Below, piece by piece: positions 29,294 to 38,959 of a stretch of DNA of 64,000 nucleotides. The stretch is from the NCBI RefSeq assembly GCF_001442805.1, contig NZ_CP011131.1, positions 1,054,001-1,118,000 of the forward strand, read 5' to 3'. The notes under the pieces were generated by a model. That model worked only from the letters and a program-made list of their open reading frames with translations. It was not told the origin of the DNA and did no database searches. The stretch comes from Lysobacter gummosus. GTDB lineage: Bacteria; Pseudomonadota; Gammaproteobacteria; Xanthomonadales; Xanthomonadaceae. Position 1 is the first letter of the stretch, and every line of letters begins with the position of its first letter. A program made the position numbers and the translations under genes.

Positions 29294-31414
29294 ATGATGA
29301 TCGTATTCAACGCCAACAACATGCCGTCGGACCGACGCCCCATGGCCTCCGGCACCCGCATGGCCGGGCCCCGCATGGCCGGACTGGTGGTCGGTCTGCT
29401 GGCCGGCATCAGCGCCGCGCAAGCGGCGCCGCAGACGGCTCCGACGGCACCCGCCGTCCAGCCGCCGGCCGCGATCGCGGCCGCGCCGGCCGTGGCACCG
29501 ACGCCGAGCAACGACCCGTCCAAGCAACTACCGGGCACGATTTCGGTCGCCAACATCGACTTCAAGCGCGGCGACGGCGGCTCCGGCAAGCTGATCGTGC
29601 GCTTTAGCGGTGAAGGCGCATTGCCCGACATGCGCAGCCAGGGCGCGCAGGTGATGATCAACGTCGGCAACGCGCAACTGCCGGCTTCGTTGCAGCGTCC
29701 GCTCAACGTCGCCGACTTCGCCACGCCAGTGCAGCGCATCGACGCGCGCACCAGCGGCACCGGCGCGCAGCTGGTGCTCAACACCAGCGGTGCCTACGAC
29801 ACGATGGCGTACCAGACCGGTCGCGACTACATCGTCGAAGTGGTGCCGCGCACGGCGCAGAGCGGCAATCGCGCGGTAGGCGCGGCGGCCACCGCCGGCG
29901 GCGCCAAGCCGGCATCCGGCGCGGCACCGACCTCCGGCAGCATCAGCGCTCCGGCCCCGGTCGCCCGCACTTACGGCGGCCGTCCGGTGACCTTCAACTT
30001 CCAGGACGTGCCGGTGCGCACGGTGCTGCAGCTGGTCGCGGAAGAGTCCAACCTCAACATCGTCGCCGCCGATACCGTTCAGGGCAACGTGACCCTGCGC
30101 CTGGTCAACGTGCCGTGGGATCAGGCCCTGGACATCGTCCTGCAGGCCAAGGGTCTCGACAAACGCCGCAGCGGCAACGTGGTGTGGGTCGCGCCGCAGG
30201 CCGAAGTCGCCAAGTACGAGCAGGATCGCGAAGACGCGCGCATCGCGCTCGACAATCGCGTCGACCTGACTACCGAGTATGTGCAGGTCAACTATCACAA
30301 TGCCGCGCAGATCTATAAGGCGTTGACCGAGGCCAAGGGCATCGGCAGTGGTGGCAGCGGTGGCGAAACCGCGAACAGTGAAAACGGCTTCCTCTCGCCG
30401 CGCGGCCGCTTGGTCGCCGACGAGCGCACCAACACCTTGATGATCAGCGACATTCCGAAGAAAGTCGCGCAGATGAAGGAGTTGATCCGGGTCATCGACC
30501 GTCCGGTCGATCAGGTCCTGATCGAAGCCCGCATCGTCATCGCCAACGAAAGCTTCGCCCGCGATCTGGGCGCGCGTTTCGGCGTGTCAGGCCAGAAGGG
30601 CGACGTGATCACCAGCGGTACGCTGGAGAGCATCAACAACTATCGCAATACCGCCGCCAAGAACAGCCTGATCACGCAACAGGCCAATAAGCTGACGGAT
30701 GACGCGAGATTGTTCGACGGCGTCGATAACGCCAAAGCCACTAGCTTGCGCGATCAAGCCCGCTCGCTGCTGCAGACCATCACCAACCCGGCGTTCCTGT
30801 TCCCGGCCAGCCTCAACACCAACCTCCCCGCGGCCACTTCCGGCGGCGCGCTCGCGTTCACCATCCTGGGCAAGTTCGTGAACCTGGACATGGAGTTCAG
30901 CGCGATGCAGACCGAAGGTCGCGGCGAAGTGGTCTCCAACCCGCGCGTGGTCACCAGCAACCAGCGCGAAGCGGTGATCAGCCAGGGCCAGGAAGTCGGC
31001 TACGTGACCATCTCGCCGCAGCAGGGCGGCAACAGCATTCCGATCCCGAACGTGCAGTTCAAGGACGTGCTGATGGAGATGAAGGTCAACCCGACCATCA
31101 CCAACGACGGCCGCGTGTTCCTGAACATGAACGTCAAGAAGGACGAGGTCGAAGGCTTCATCGACACCTCGATCGGTCAGGTGCCGCGGATCGCCAAGCG
31201 CAACATCAACACCGCGGTGTTGGTCGAAGACGGTCAGACGGTCGTGATCGGCGGCGTGTACGAGTTCAAGGACCGCACCGATCTGTCCAAGGTGCCGTTC
31301 CTGGCCGACATCCCGTTCCTCGGCAATCTGTTCAAGAAGAAGAGCCGCAGCAAGGAAAAGGCCGAGCTGCTGATCTTCGTGACGCCGAAGGTGATGAAGG
31401 TGTCGCAGCGCTGA
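29294..31414 (+). CDS. pilQ: type IV pilus secretin PilQ
   Basis: Outer-membrane pore for the pilus, 706 residues. Signal sequence (about residues 27-45), Ala/Pro linker, one recognisable AMIN-type domain (ISVANIDFKRGDGGSGKLIVRF), a secretin/TonB short N-terminal domain (VTFNFQDVPVRTVLQLVAEES), N-domains (YVQVNYHNAAQIYKAL), and the C-terminal secretin domain with VVSNPRVVTSNQREAVISQG and VLVEDGQTVVIGGVYE. The last segment KAELLIFVTPKVM is typical. AGGGGA precedes the ATG. Confidence 0.96.
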   Translation: MMIVFNANNMPSDRRPMASGTRMAGPRMAGLVVGLLAGISAAQAAPQTAPTAPAVQPPAAIAAAPAVAPTPSNDPSKQLPGTISVANIDFKRGDGGSGKLIVRFSGEGALPDMRSQGAQVMINVGNAQLPASLQRPLNVADFATPVQRIDARTSGTGAQLVLNTSGAYDTMAYQTGRDYIVEVVPRTAQSGNRAVGAAATAGGAKPASGAAPTSGSISAPAPVARTYGGRPVTFNFQDVPVRTVLQLVAEESNLNIVAADTVQGNVTLRLVNVPWDQALDIVLQAKGLDKRRSGNVVWVAPQAEVAKYEQDREDARIALDNRVDLTTEYVQVNYHNAAQIYKALTEAKGIGSGGSGGETANSENGFLSPRGRLVADERTNTLMISDIPKKVAQMKELIRVIDRPVDQVLIEARIVIANESFARDLGARFGVSGQKGDVITSGTLESINNYRNTAAKNSLITQQANKLTDDARLFDGVDNAKATSLRDQARSLLQTITNPAFLFPASLNTNLPAATSGGALAFTILGKFVNLDMEFSAMQTEGRGEVVSNPRVVTSNQREAVISQGQEVGYVTISPQQGGNSIPIPNVQFKDVLMEMKVNPTITNDGRVFLNMNVKKDEVEGFIDTSIGQVPRIAKRNINTAVLVEDGQTVVIGGVYEFKDRTDLSKVPFLADIPFLGNLFKKKSRSKEKAELLIFVTPKVMKVSQR

Positions 31415-31430
31415 TTGCGGCGTCGTTTCG

Positions 31431-31458
31431 GCAAAGAGGGCCTGCGGGCCCTCTTTGC
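31431..31458 (+). terminator. terminator after pilQ
   Basis: Stem GCAAAGAGGGCC / GGCCCTCTTTGC, perfect, loop TGCG; tail GTTTGTGG is only moderately T-rich. Confidence 0.8.
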
Positions 31459-31752
31459 GTTTGTGGCGCTCAGCGATTGCCGCGTTCGGCCGTTCAGGCG
31501 CGAGCGGCCGGCGCCGGCCGCGATCCACCGAATCCGCCGTCGCCTTGGTTCGACCGCCAGCCACGACCTTCGGCACTCCCGCATCAAAGCCGCTTGGCGC
31601 CGAATGAAACCGGCGGAACGCGCCCGATATCGAGCCTCCCGCCTGCCCGCCGGCCGCCGACCGTGCCCCCGGGTTGAACCTCGGCGGCCGACTTCGGTCA
31701 AAATCGACCCGAACCTTTCCCGCCCCGCCCCCCGCTCGCAACTGGATACCGG
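31459..31752. other. pilQ-moxR intergenic region
   Basis: About 290 bp with nothing recognisable beyond the pilQ terminator. In many gammaproteobacteria aroK and aroB follow pilQ; they are absent here. The moxR operon promoter should lie here but no consensus boxes stand out. Confidence 0.5.
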
Positions 31753-32775
31753 ATGGACAGCGCACCGCAGATCGCTCAGCAAACCGTCGTCGCCGACGTC
31801 GACATCGCCCGCTTGCACGATGCGTTCAAGCATCTGCGCGATGCCCTTTCGCTGGAGATCGTCGGCCAGGCCGAGTTGATCGAGCGGCTGCTAATCGCCT
31901 TGCTGGCCGACGGCCATCTGTTGGTGGAAGGCGCGCCGGGCCTGGCCAAGACCAGCGCCGTGCGCGCCCTGGCGGCGCGCCTTGAGGCCGAATTCGCCCG
32001 CGTGCAGTTCACTCCCGACCTGCTGCCGGCCGATCTGACCGGCACCGAGGTGTGGCGCCCGCAGGAAGGCCGCTTCGAATTCCAGCCCGGACCGATCTTC
32101 CATCCGATCCTGCTCGCCGACGAAATCAACCGCGCGCCGGCCAAGGTGCAGTCGGCCTTGCTGGAAGCGATGGGCGAGCGCCAGGTCACCGTCGGCCGCG
32201 CCACCTATGCGCTGCCGCCGCTGTTCCTGGTGATGGCGACCCAGAACCCGATCGAACAGGAAGGCACCTTCCCGCTGCCCGAGGCGCAGCTCGACCGCTT
32301 CCTCATGCACGTGCGCATCGGCTATCCCGAAGCGGCGGCGGAAACCGAAATCCTGCGGCTGGCGCGCGAACGCGCGCGGCAGACGCTCAAGGCGGTGACC
32401 GAGCCGGTGACGCGGATGCCGCTGGCCGACGTGTTCGCCGCGCGCGCGGCGGTGCTGGACTTGCACGTGGCGCCGGCGGTGGAACGCTATCTGGTCGAGA
32501 TCGTGCTCGCCTCGCGCGACGCCGGCCGCTACGACCCCGCGCTCGCACGCCGCATCGCCTGGGGCGCGAGCCCGCGCGGCTCGATCGCGCTGGAGCGTTG
32601 CGCGCGCGCCCACGCCTGGCTGGCCGGACGCGACTTCGTCACCCCCGACGACGTGCGCGCGATCGCGCCGGAAGTGCTGCGCCATCGCATCCTGCCCAGC
32701 TACGAAGCCACCGCCGAAGGCTGGGACGGCGATCGCCTGCTCGGCGAACTGCTCAAGAAGGTGCCGTTGCCTTGA
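31753..32775 (+). CDS. MoxR-family AAA+ ATPase
   Basis: 340 residues. Walker A GAPGLAKTS at about residues 60-68, Walker B LLADEINRAPAKVQSALLEAM, sensor 1 VMATQNPIEQEGTFPLPEAQLDRF (split by variable residues), and a C-terminal lid. MoxR ATPases act as chaperones with von Willebrand A (VWA) partners; here those are the downstream BatA and BatB. First gene of a six-gene operon with DUF58, DUF4381, BatA, BatB-TPR and BatD. Confidence 0.95.
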   Translation: MDSAPQIAQQTVVADVDIARLHDAFKHLRDALSLEIVGQAELIERLLIALLADGHLLVEGAPGLAKTSAVRALAARLEAEFARVQFTPDLLPADLTGTEVWRPQEGRFEFQPGPIFHPILLADEINRAPAKVQSALLEAMGERQVTVGRATYALPPLFLVMATQNPIEQEGTFPLPEAQLDRFLMHVRIGYPEAAAETEILRLARERARQTLKAVTEPVTRMPLADVFAARAAVLDLHVAPAVERYLVEIVLASRDAGRYDPALARRIAWGASPRGSIALERCARAHAWLAGRDFVTPDDVRAIAPEVLRHRILPSYEATAEGWDGDRLLGELLKKVPLP

Positions 32776-32801
32776 GGGCGGGGATTCGGGATTCGGGATG
32801 G
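32776..32801. repeat. GGGATTC heptad repeat after moxR
   Basis: GGGGATTCGGGATTCGGGAT immediately after the moxR stop, in the 129-bp gap before the DUF58 gene. It is the only sizeable gap in the Bat operon and may affect read-through. Confidence 0.6.
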
Positions 32802-32904
32802 GTGACGGCGGCCCGCGTGGCGCCGGATGGATCGATGAGCTGCCGGACCAGGGATCGGGAATGAACACTGCGGACAGCGGCGTTAGCGGACGTGGAATCG
32901 GTTG

Positions 32905-33801
32905 ATGAGTGATGGAGTCGTTCCGAGCTTGGCCGAATTGGTCGCCTTGCGCGCCGCCGTCAGCGGCCGCCGCAGCGCGCGCCACGGCCGCCACGGCGTC
33001 AGCGGACAGGCGCTGTCGCCGCTGCGCGGCCGCGGCATGGAATACGCCGAGTCGCGCGAGTACTCGCACGGCGACGACGCGCGCCACATCGACTGGCGCC
33101 TGACCGCGCGCACCGGCCGCGCCCACACGAAATTGTTCCAGGCCGAGCGCGAGCGGCTGACGCTGATCGTCGCCGACACCGCTCCATCGCTGTACTTCGG
33201 CACCCGCGTGCGCTTCAAGTCGGTGCAGGCCGCGCGCGCCGGTGCGATCGCCGCCTGGGCCGCGGCACGCGACGGCGACCGCATCGCCGCGCTGCGCGGC
33301 AGTCTGCGCGAACCGCCGGTGAACCCGGGCTCGGGCCCGCGCGGCGCCTTGCGCGTGCTCGATGCGATGGTGCGCTGGTACGCACAGGCGCCGGCCGAAG
33401 ACGCCGGCCTGGGCGTCGCCCTGGATCACGCCGCGCGCTTGTTGCGGCCCGGTTCGCGCCTGATCGTGCTGGCCGACCCGGGCAGTGTCGCGGCCCTGCC
33501 GCAGCGCCGCTGGGCGGTGCTGGCGCAGCATCATGAAGTGGTCGTGCTGCTGCTGACCGATCCGATCGAAACCCAACCGCCGCGCGGCACGTTGCCGTTC
33601 AGCCGCGACGGCCAGCGGATCGAACTCGACCTGGGCGTGGAAGCGCAGCGCCAGCGCTGGCACGACAGCTTCGTCGCGCCGGTCGAGGTCGCATTGGAAA
33701 AACTGCCGGTGCGCGGCGTGCGCGTGCAGGCCTTGTCGAGCGATGCGGCCAGCGAATCCTGGCTGCCGCTGCTGGGCCGCGCGCGGCCGTTGGTGGCGTG
33801 A
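32905..33801 (+). CDS. DUF58 domain protein of the MoxR-Bat operon
   Basis: 298 residues. The family core is MEYAESREYSHGDDARHIDWRLTART, followed by LFQAERERLTLIVAD, which resembles a degenerate VWA fold with the conserved acidic and D-W pair. Usually membrane-associated when an N-terminal anchor is present; I see none here. The TGA overlaps the next gene's ATG by one base. Confidence 0.9.
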   Translation: MSDGVVPSLAELVALRAAVSGRRSARHGRHGVSGQALSPLRGRGMEYAESREYSHGDDARHIDWRLTARTGRAHTKLFQAERERLTLIVADTAPSLYFGTRVRFKSVQAARAGAIAAWAAARDGDRIAALRGSLREPPVNPGSGPRGALRVLDAMVRWYAQAPAEDAGLGVALDHAARLLRPGSRLIVLADPGSVAALPQRRWAVLAQHHEVVVLLLTDPIETQPPRGTLPFSRDGQRIELDLGVEAQRQRWHDSFVAPVEVALEKLPVRGVRVQALSSDAASESWLPLLGRARPLVA

Positions 33802-34253
33802 TGGCCGCGCCGCTGGTTCTGCGCGATGTGCACCTGCCGGCCGCGCCCTCGTGGTGGCCGCTGGCGCCGGGCTGGTGGGCGCTGATCGCGGCGATCGCGA
33901 TCGTGTCGATGGCGGCCTATCTGTGGCGCCGTCGCCGCACCCGCCGCCGCCGCGAGATCGAGCAACTCTTCGATCAAACCCTGGCCCAGGCCGCCACGCC
34001 CGCGGCCGAGGTCGCGGCGATATCGGAACTGCTGCGCCGCGCCGCGCGCCGTCGCGATCGCGACGCCGACCGCCTGCAGGGCCAGCAGTGGCTTGAATTT
34101 CTCGACCGCGGCAGCAAGCGCCAGGATTTCGCCGCCGGCAGCGGCCGTCTGCTGCTCGACGGCGGTTATCGGCGCCAGGTCGATGCCGCCCAGGCCGCGG
34201 CCTTGCGCGAGATCGCGCGGCGCCGGTTCCTGCAATGGATGGGCGTGCGCTGA
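33801..34253 (+). CDS. DUF4381 domain membrane protein
   Basis: 150 residues. One membrane helix (about 18-42, WWPLAPGWWALIAAIAIVSM) then an Arg-rich cytoplasmic domain (RRRRTRRRREIEQLFD, ISELLRRAARRR, GQQWLEFLDRG), as in DUF4381 proteins found between DUF58 and BatA genes. A GTG at 33798 is an alternative start; I prefer the ATG at 33801. TGATG overlap with the next gene. Confidence 0.85.
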   Translation: MAAPLVLRDVHLPAAPSWWPLAPGWWALIAAIAIVSMAAYLWRRRRTRRRREIEQLFDQTLAQAATPAAEVAAISELLRRAARRRDRDADRLQGQQWLEFLDRGSKRQDFAAGSGRLLLDGGYRRQVDAAQAAALREIARRRFLQWMGVR

Positions 34254-35272
34254 TGGCGAGCTTGGCTGTGATGCTTTCGGAATGGCGCGAGGTGTTCGCC
34301 TGGCCGTGGTTGCTGGCGGCGCTGCCGTTGCCGCTGTTGGTGCGCTGGCTGCTGCCGGCCGCGCGCGACGGCTCGGCGGCGTTGAAAGTCCCGTTCGGCG
34401 CGCGCCTGGATACGGTCGCCGCGGCCGGCGGACGCAGCCTGCGCGGCGGCGCCGGCGCAGGCGCGTTGGCCTGGATCGCGTGGGCGCTGCTGTGCGTGGC
34501 CGCGGCGCGGCCGCAGCAATTGGGCGAAGCGATCCGACCGCCCCAGGTCGGCCGCGGCATGATGCTCGCGCTGGATCTGTCCGGCAGCATGAGCGAACTC
34601 GACATGAGCCTGGGCCGCCGCGCGGTGGACCGGTTGACCGCGGCCAAGGCCGTGCTCGCGGATTTCCTCGACCGCCGCGTCGGCGACCGCATCGGCCTGG
34701 TGGTGTTCGGCAATCACGCCTACGTGCTCGCACCGCTGACCCTGGACCTGGCCACGGTGCGCGATCAACTCGAAGACAGCCTGGTCGGCCTGGCCGGGCA
34801 GGAAACCGCGATCGGCGAAGCGATCGGCCTGGCGGTGCGGCGCTTGCGCGACCAACCCAGCGACGAGCGCGTGTTGATCCTGCTCACCGACGGCGTCAAC
34901 ACGCCCGGCACTGCCGACCCGATCCGCGCGGCGGAAATCGCCCGCGACGAAGGCGTGCGCATCCACACCATCGCCTTCGGCGGCGACGGCTCGATGTCGT
35001 TGTTCGGAATCAAGATTCCCACCGCCGGCGGCGGCGCGGAAGTCGATGAAGCCGCCCTGCGCCGCATCGCGCAAGTCACCGGCGGGCGTTTCTTTCGCGC
35101 CCAGGACACCGCCCAGCTGGTCGGCATCTACGCCGAGATCAATCGCCTGGAACCGGTGCAGCGTCCGGGCAAGGCGGTGCGTCCGCGGCTGGAGCGCTAC
35201 GCGTGGCCGTTGGGCGGCGCGTTCGTGTTCGCCTTGCTGGCGTTCGCGTGGCCGCGGCGGAGGACGGCATGA
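34253..35272 (+). CDS. BatA-like VWA membrane protein
   Basis: 339 residues. Two N-terminal membrane helices (about 17-35 and 68-85), a VWA domain with an intact metal-ion adhesion site DLSGS (Asp108, Ser110, Ser112) and TDG motif (LLTDGVNTPG), and a C-terminal helix (LGGAFVFALLAFAW). Expected to sit in the inner membrane with the VWA domain outside. Overlaps the next gene by ATGA. Confidence 0.92.
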   Translation: MASLAVMLSEWREVFAWPWLLAALPLPLLVRWLLPAARDGSAALKVPFGARLDTVAAAGGRSLRGGAGAGALAWIAWALLCVAAARPQQLGEAIRPPQVGRGMMLALDLSGSMSELDMSLGRRAVDRLTAAKAVLADFLDRRVGDRIGLVVFGNHAYVLAPLTLDLATVRDQLEDSLVGLAGQETAIGEAIGLAVRRLRDQPSDERVLILLTDGVNTPGTADPIRAAEIARDEGVRIHTIAFGGDGSMSLFGIKIPTAGGGAEVDEAALRRIAQVTGGRFFRAQDTAQLVGIYAEINRLEPVQRPGKAVRPRLERYAWPLGGAFVFALLAFAWPRRRTA

Positions 35273-37011
35273 ATTCGGCCTGGAACGATTTATTCGGCCA
35301 TCTGGCCCCGCTGATCTGGCTGCGTCCGTATTGGCTGTGGGCCTTGCTCGCGCTGCCGTTGCTGGGCTGGTTGTGGCTGCGCCGCAGCCGCTCGCGCAAC
35401 GTCTGGCGCGGTCGGGTCGATGCGCATCTGCTGCCGCACTTGCTCGAAGCCGGCGGCGGCCGGCGTTCGAATGTCGCCGCGGTGGCGGCGGCGCTGGCCT
35501 ATCTGTTCGCGGTGATCGCGATGGCCGGGCCGAGCTGGTCGCAGAGCGCGCAGCCGCTGTGGCAGGGGCAGACGCCGCTGGTGATCGCGCTGGATCTGTC
35601 CAGCCGCATGCTCGCCGCCGATCTGCCGCCGACCCGATTGGCGCAGGCCAAGGCCAAGCTGTCGTCGCTGCTGGCGCGTCGCAACGGCGGCCAGATGGCC
35701 TTGGTGGTGTATGCCGACGATGCCTATACGGTCGCGCCGCTGACCGACGATCCGCGCAATCTGAGCGTGTTCCTGGATTCGCTCGCGCCCGACATCATGC
35801 CCGGCGACGGCCAGCGCGCCGACCGCGCGATCAAATGGTCGGCGCAATTGTTGAAGCAGGGCGGTTTCGCGCGCGGGCAGATTTTGTTGATCACCGATCG
35901 CGCCGACAAGCGCGAGCGCAGCGCCGCCAATGCCGCGGCCGGCGACGGTTACCGGGTTTCGGTGCTGGGCCTGGGCAGCAACAGCGGCGCGCCGTTCCAG
36001 CGCCCGGACGGACGCATCGTGATGGCGCGCCTGGACCTGGACTCGCTGCGCGCGCTGGCCGCCGAAGGTGAGGGCCGCTACGCCACCATCGCCCGCGACG
36101 ACAGCGATCTGCGCGAACTCGGCGTGCTCGCGCCCGAGCGCGGCGACGTCGGCGCGGCCCAGGGCGAGAAACGCCTGGCCCGCGAAGACGACGGCTATTG
36201 GCTGCTGCCGCTGTTGATGCTGCTGGCGCTGTTGGCGTTCCGTCGCCGCAGCGGCGTCGCCGCGGTCGCGCTGCTGTGCCTGTGGCTGCCGATGGCGCCC
36301 GGTCACGCGCAATCGCTGTGGACTCGCGCCGACCAGGCCGCGCACCAACGTATCGCGCAAGGCAATCAGGCCTATCAGCAGGGCCAGTTCGAACAGGCCG
36401 CCGATCTGTACAAGCGCAGTGAGGGTGCCGATGCGCAATACAACCTCGGCAACGCGCTGGCGCGTCAAGGGCAGTACCCCGAAGCGATCCAGGCGTACGA
36501 TCGCGCGCTCAAGCAGCAGCCCGGCATGGCCGATGCGATCGCCAACAAGCGCGCGGTCGAAGCGGCGATGAAGCGCAAGCCGCCGAAGGGCGGCGACGAC
36601 GCCAAGCAGCCCAATCCCTCCGGCGACAAACCGCAGGAGCAAAAGCCCTCCGACGACGGCAAGGCGCCCAAGCCCGACCAGGGCAAGCCGCAACCCCAGC
36701 CGCAGGGCCAGAACGAAAAAGATCCGGCGCAAAACCAGGGCAAGACGCCGGCCGACGACAAGGAAGCCCAACGCAAGGCCGACGCCGAGCAGCGCGAGCG
36801 CATGCAGCGCGAGCTCGAACGCCAGGCTAAAGAAGGCGACAAGGGGCCCAAGGGCGAACGCGAACCGGCGCGCACGCCGGCGCAGCGCGAGCGCCGGCAG
36901 GCCAACGACGCCTGGCTCAAGCGCGTGCCCGACGACCCGGGCAGCCTGCTGCGGGAAAAATTCAAGATCGAATACGCCCGGCGCCAGATGTCGGCGTTGG
37001 AAGGAGATTGA
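35269..37011 (+). CDS. BatB-like VWA protein with TPR and charged tail (BatB-BatC fusion)
   Basis: 580 residues. Membrane helices near residues 21-37 and 70-87, then a VWA domain, another helix (YWLLPLLMLLALLAF), TPR units (IAQGNQAYQQGQFEQAADLY; DAQYNLGNALARQGQYPEAI), and a long Lys/Pro/Gln-rich charged tail. This merges the BatB and BatC roles. The first metal-site motif reads DLSSR (Asp109, Ser111, Arg113) instead of DxSxS, so metal binding may be impaired, unlike BatA. Overlaps BatA by 4 bp. Confidence 0.9.
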   Translation: MNSAWNDLFGHLAPLIWLRPYWLWALLALPLLGWLWLRRSRSRNVWRGRVDAHLLPHLLEAGGGRRSNVAAVAAALAYLFAVIAMAGPSWSQSAQPLWQGQTPLVIALDLSSRMLAADLPPTRLAQAKAKLSSLLARRNGGQMALVVYADDAYTVAPLTDDPRNLSVFLDSLAPDIMPGDGQRADRAIKWSAQLLKQGGFARGQILLITDRADKRERSAANAAAGDGYRVSVLGLGSNSGAPFQRPDGRIVMARLDLDSLRALAAEGEGRYATIARDDSDLRELGVLAPERGDVGAAQGEKRLAREDDGYWLLPLLMLLALLAFRRRSGVAAVALLCLWLPMAPGHAQSLWTRADQAAHQRIAQGNQAYQQGQFEQAADLYKRSEGADAQYNLGNALARQGQYPEAIQAYDRALKQQPGMADAIANKRAVEAAMKRKPPKGGDDAKQPNPSGDKPQEQKPSDDGKAPKPDQGKPQPQPQGQNEKDPAQNQGKTPADDKEAQRKADAEQRERMQRELERQAKEGDKGPKGEREPARTPAQRERRQANDAWLKRVPDDPGSLLREKFKIEYARRQMSALEGD

Positions 37012-37016
37012 GGCCG

Positions 37017-38720
37017 ATGCCGCGTTACTTGCTTAAATTCGCGCTGTGCCTGCTGCTGGCCGGCTTCAGCGGCGGCGTGTTCGCGCAGACGCGCGCCTGG
37101 CTCGATCGCGACAGCGTCCGCGCCGGCGAGACCGTCACGCTCAACGTGGAATCCGACGGCAACGTCGGCGGCGGGCCGGACTATTCGCCGCTGTACGAAG
37201 ATTTCGAACCCCTCGACAGCAAGTCCAGTACCCGCATCGAACCGGGCAACGGCGGCATGGTGGCGCGCAGCCGCTACGTGCTGACCCTGCGGCCCAAGCG
37301 CAGCGGGCGGCTCACCGTGGCGGCGCTGCGCGTGGGCGGGGTCTACACCAAGCCGTTGAATCTGTATGTCGAACCCGAGCCGGCGGACACGCAGCCGGCG
37401 ATCGCCTCCAGCGCGCAGGTGTTCGTCGAGGTCGTGCCCGACGACGAAAGCCCCTACGTGCAGCAGGCGGTGGGTTGGCTGGTGCGGCTGTATTCGTCGG
37501 TGCCCATCGTCGGCGGCAAGCTCGACCAGCCGGTGCCCGACGGCGCCTCGCTGATGAAGATCGGCGACGACGCCCAGTACGAACGCAACATCGGCGGCAA
37601 CACCTACACCGTGGTCGAGCGCCGCTATCTGCTGGTGCCCGAGCGCAGCGGCCGGATGAGCGTGCCGCCGGCGGCGTTCGACGGCCGCAGCGCGCCGAGC
37701 CTGATCGATCAGCTGGTCGGCGGCGGCGGCGATCCGCAGCACGCGCGCAGCAAGTCGCGCGTGCTCAACGTGCGGCCGGTGCCGGCCAACGCGCCGCAGC
37801 CGTGGCTGCCATTGCGCAGTCTGGATCTGCGCTACCGCACCACGCCGCAGCAACTGCGCATGGGCAACGCCGCCAGCGTGGTGGTCGAGGCCACTGTCGA
37901 TGGCGCGAGCCTGGCGCAGTTGCCGGAATTGCAGTTGCCGCCGATCGACGGCGTGCAGGTATTCGCCGAACCGGTGCAGGCCGACGAAGGCTTCACCGGC
38001 GGCCGTCCGCGGGTGAAGCTGACGCGCAAATTCTCGCTGGTGCCGGCGCGCGAAGGGCCGGTGCATCTGGACGGTCTGCGCCTGGATTGGTGGGACGTGG
38101 CCGCCGGCACCGCGCGCAGCGCGAGCCTGCCGGCGCTGAACTGGACGGTCACGCCGGCCTCGGGCGCGGCGACCGGCGCGACCGGCATGGCCCGCGCCAC
38201 CGGCCAGGCCGCGGATGCCGCGGGTGGCGATGGCAACGCCGCCAGCGGCGCGGTCGGCGCGAGCGGCGCGGCGACCTCGGGCGGCACCGGTTGGGCGATC
38301 GCGGCGGTGCTGTTCGCGTTGCTGTGGCTGGCGACGCTGCTGTGGGCGCTGCACCTGCGCGCGTTCGCCGCGGCCAAGCCGGCGACGCAGCAGACGGCCG
38401 GAACCGAGGCCGCGGCCTTGACCTTGAACTTGCCGGCTCTGCGTCAGCTGATCGACGTCGGCGATTTCGACCACATCGCCAGCGTGCTGCGCGGGCTCGC
38501 GCGCCCGCCCGCCCGCGACGACGACGAACTGATCGAACGGCTGGCCGATCCGGGCCAGCGCGAGGCCGTGCAGGCGCTGCGCCGCGCGCGCTGGGGCGGC
38601 GGCGACGGCGTGGCCGCGCGCACCGCGTTGCGCGCGGCGTTCGCCAAGGCGCCGCAGTGGCGGCAGGCGCAGGGCGAGGCGGCTTCGCCGCTGGCACCGC
38701 TTTATCCGGTGAGTAAGTAG
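37017..38720 (+). CDS. BatD/BamD-like oxygen tolerance protein
   Basis: 567 residues. A cleaved signal peptide (about 1-23, ending GGVFAQ), immunoglobulin-like beta domains typical of BatD (LDRDSVRAGETVTLNVES, YVLTLRPKRSGRLTVAALRVGG), and one C-terminal membrane helix (about 421-445). The C-terminal cytoplasmic part is Ala/Arg-rich. The ATG at 37017 follows AAGGAG at 10 bp; a TTG at 37008 overlapping the BatB stop is the alternative. Last gene of the operon; the operon is linked in other bacteria to stress tolerance and envelope maturation. Confidence 0.88.
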   Translation: MPRYLLKFALCLLLAGFSGGVFAQTRAWLDRDSVRAGETVTLNVESDGNVGGGPDYSPLYEDFEPLDSKSSTRIEPGNGGMVARSRYVLTLRPKRSGRLTVAALRVGGVYTKPLNLYVEPEPADTQPAIASSAQVFVEVVPDDESPYVQQAVGWLVRLYSSVPIVGGKLDQPVPDGASLMKIGDDAQYERNIGGNTYTVVERRYLLVPERSGRMSVPPAAFDGRSAPSLIDQLVGGGGDPQHARSKSRVLNVRPVPANAPQPWLPLRSLDLRYRTTPQQLRMGNAASVVVEATVDGASLAQLPELQLPPIDGVQVFAEPVQADEGFTGGRPRVKLTRKFSLVPAREGPVHLDGLRLDWWDVAAGTARSASLPALNWTVTPASGAATGATGMARATGQAADAAGGDGNAASGAVGASGAATSGGTGWAIAAVLFALLWLATLLWALHLRAFAAAKPATQQTAGTEAAALTLNLPALRQLIDVGDFDHIASVLRGLARPPARDDDELIERLADPGQREAVQALRRARWGGGDGVAARTALRAAFAKAPQWRQAQGEAASPLAPLYPVSK

Positions 38721-38728
38721 AGGCACGA

Positions 38729-38892
38729 GCAAATCCCCCTCTGGCCCCCTTTTTCAAAGGGGGGAGACTTCGATGTGAGGACTCGGGGTCTGGGGGCTCA
38801 GTGGCTTACTCATCGATGCGGGCATCTTCACGCTCTCACACATCCGCCAGAGCGAGTTCCCCCCTTGAAAAAGGGGGGCAGGGGGGATTTGC
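38729..38892. repeat. inverted pair of C/G-tract repeats
   Basis: Left copy (38729-38767) runs GCAAATCCCCCTCTGGCC then a C-tract, TTTTTCAAA and a G-tract. The right copy (38858-38892) is its inverse, ending GGGGGGATTTGC. Each copy is itself a small palindrome CCCCC-TTTTTCAAA-GGGGG, and about 90 bp lies between. It fills the gap between batD and the symporter gene. Confidence 0.75.
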
Positions 38893-38959
38893 TTCACCCA
38901 CAAAAAGCCCCCGCCAACCCCTGGTGTATCCTGCCCGCTGTTTTGGCCAGGCCGGATAA

